Shown here piece by piece: positions 38,443 to 39,479 of a stretch of DNA of 39,479 nt (position 1 is the first letter of the stretch; every line of letters begins with the position of its first letter). The notes below the pieces were generated by a model. That model worked only from the letters and a program-made list of their open reading frames with translations, searched no databases and was not told the DNA's origin. The position numbers and the translations under genes were made by a program. The stretch lies in contig JAHBVI010000060.1 in assembly GCA_019637635.1 (NCBI GenBank), positions 1 through 39,479 on the forward strand, read 5' to 3'. Source of the DNA: Anaerolineae bacterium (GTDB taxonomy: Bacteria > Chloroflexota > Anaerolineae > Promineifilales > Promineifilaceae).

Positions 38443-39477
38443 CTATGGTGCGTAGCGCGTACACGCCTCGGCCAATTCTTGAATTCGTCCCCGCCGCTCA
38501 AAGTACATGATCAAGTCCATGATTTTGTGTTTCCAGGCTAGATCATCCGCATCTATGCTTAATTCAAAACATAAGTCTCGTAACTGCTCTTCAGATAAAG
38601 CCGCAAGTTGTTGCTTGATGGATTGCTTGTCAGCCTGGTCAGCAGGTTGTTTTTCATCCATTTTTTGCAGCACTTCTTGCCAGGCCACCTCTGGGTGCTT
38701 TTGGGCGCATATTCCCACCAGTTCATCAAGCCGCTCGCGGCGCGTCAGATAGAGAATGAGTTCTCTGGCGGTTCCGCCCTGCTCTGCCCAGGGCAGCCGC
38801 ATACGATCTACCCCCAGGTCGGCACACAATTGACGCACTTCATCTTCATCAAAATACGCCGCAAGCAGGGAACGGAACTGAACCAAAGCCTTATGACTAT
38901 AGGGTTCGTACTTTGTGATAGAGGTGTCATTCCAGGGCGCTTTCGGCCGTAATGCCAGACCAACTGTTACAAGTTGGTCTATGGTCCGGGGCAGGCGGGA
39001 AAAATACGTAACCAACTCGAGTACCGTGGCGGCCTTATTGCCACGAGCCAGTGAATCGTAATCAACGCCCAATTCAAGGAACAGGTCACAAAGCTCATTC
39101 GCGTTAAAGCAATAGTTGATGATACTTTGCACTAATGCCAACCTGGTCGGGTCAACTGGCCTGGTCACAATCGCACCTGGTTGATCCCAGGGAACACCAG
39201 GTCGTAATCGAGAGCAGGCAGCAATTAACTCATCCAGGGTGTGCGGTGGGCGCATGAAATAGCTAACCAACTCCCTGGCCTTCGCCACCCTTGCTTCACC
39301 AGGCAAATCCTCAAAGTGGATTCCCAACGCAAAACACAACCCTCGTAGTTCCTCTGTTGAAAAATGTTCTGCAAGCGATTGGCTCAATTCATACGCTCTG
39401 GCATCGCCTGACTGTTTTGCTTTTGAAGTCTCAACAGACCTGGTCTCTTTTTTGAAAAGCCCTTTGAACATACTCAT
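38443..39477 (-). CDS. Four tandem effector-associated (Death-like) domains
   Basis: The 344-residue protein consists almost entirely of four copies of one helical module, at about residues 30-96, 112-182, 196-268 and 284-344. Each follows the pattern F.xxELRxLCFxLGIDxxxLPxxxKxxKARELVxYFxRxxRLDELVxxCxxxRPxxxW. This matches effector-associated domains (EADs), Death-fold-like adaptors of bacterial conflict and apoptosis-like systems. No enzymatic domain is present, so it would act as a multivalent adaptor recruiting partners with like EADs. The N-terminus (MSMFKGLFKKETRS) is basic. The start lies 2 nt from the window edge, so an earlier start upstream cannot be excluded. The ACGGCCGT motif is absent and GC is somewhat low. 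Confidence 0.78.
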   Translation of the reverse strand: MSMFKGLFKKETRSVETSKAKQSGDARAYELSQSLAEHFSTEELRGLCFALGIHFEDLPGEARVAKARELVSYFMRPPHTLDELIAACSRLRPGVPWDQPGAIVTRPVDPTRLALVQSIINYCFNANELCDLFLELGVDYDSLARGNKAATVLELVTYFSRLPRTIDQLVTVGLALRPKAPWNDTSITKYEPYSHKALVQFRSLLAAYFDEDEVRQLCADLGVDRMRLPWAEQGGTARELILYLTRRERLDELVGICAQKHPEVAWQEVLQKMDEKQPADQADKQSIKQQLAALSEEQLRDLCFELSIDADDLAWKHKIMDLIMYFERRGRIQELAEACTRYAP

Positions 39478-39479
39478 TA

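Noticed and set aside
29991..39477. Hydrogenase and EAD regions as one operon or defence island
   Set aside because: hypA has its own promoter-like sequence and the hydrogenase has no functional link to EAD proteins; adjacency alone is not enough.

Overview
The window most likely comes from a Chloroflexota bacterium of the Anaerolineae type (inference, moderate confidence). The reasons are a complex I locus with two NuoM-type subunits, several lipoproteins with Thr/Pro-rich stalks, a very large Ser/Thr kinase with extracellular calcium-repeat and carbohydrate-binding-like parts, and a HoxEFUYH NAD-linked hydrogenase. GC content is moderate (about 50-57% by eye) and nearly all genes are on the minus strand.

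Positions 1-10,612 (minus strand) hold a membrane-arm-only complex I cluster, nuoA-H-J-K-L-M-M2, without nuoB, C, D, E, F, G or I. Two secreted-protein genes of lower GC, a six-Asp-box propeller and a metzincin-type lipoprotein, sit between the two nuoM genes. A promoter and a tandem 15-bp repeat precede nuoA, and a terminator-like hairpin separates nuoA from nuoH.

Positions 10,820-30,000 are a mixed region: a YkgJ cysteine-cluster protein, a crotonase with substituted catalytic Glu positions, a CrtC/AttH-like lipocalin, a GNAT remnant, recO, tRNA-Gln(CUG), an orphan CopG-type antitoxin, an S41 protease, a baeRF3 (Balon-related) protein, an M6-like metalloprotease, a DUF2330 protein, a DUF4258/YgiT toxin-antitoxin pair, an HD phosphohydrolase, the kinase, threonine aldolase and a class-A-beta-lactamase-like lipoprotein.

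Positions 29,991-36,905 carry a hydrogenase operon read hypA-hoxE-F-U-Y-H-hoxW-hypB. It couples H2 to NAD(H) and encodes its own maturation protease and nickel-insertion proteins; hypC, D, E and F are not here. Positions 36,984-39,477 hold a three-gene group: a protein with four tandem Death-like effector-associated (EAD) repeats, a stand-alone cyclic-nucleotide-binding protein and a TPR membrane protein. It is the best candidate here for an undescribed signalling or conflict module.

Two DNA-level signals overlay the genes. The palindrome ACGGCCGT occurs about 59 times by hand count (roughly one expected), in all reading frames, and is scarce in the nuo region; it recalls HIP1 of cyanobacteria. 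Most intergenic gaps also carry arrays of degenerate 7-bp units, usually folded into a hairpin, that often supply the stop codon and last residues of the adjacent gene; they recall cyanobacterial STRR heptamers. Several genes have a -10 box only 6-9 nt before the ATG and no Shine-Dalgarno sequence, which suggests leaderless mRNAs.
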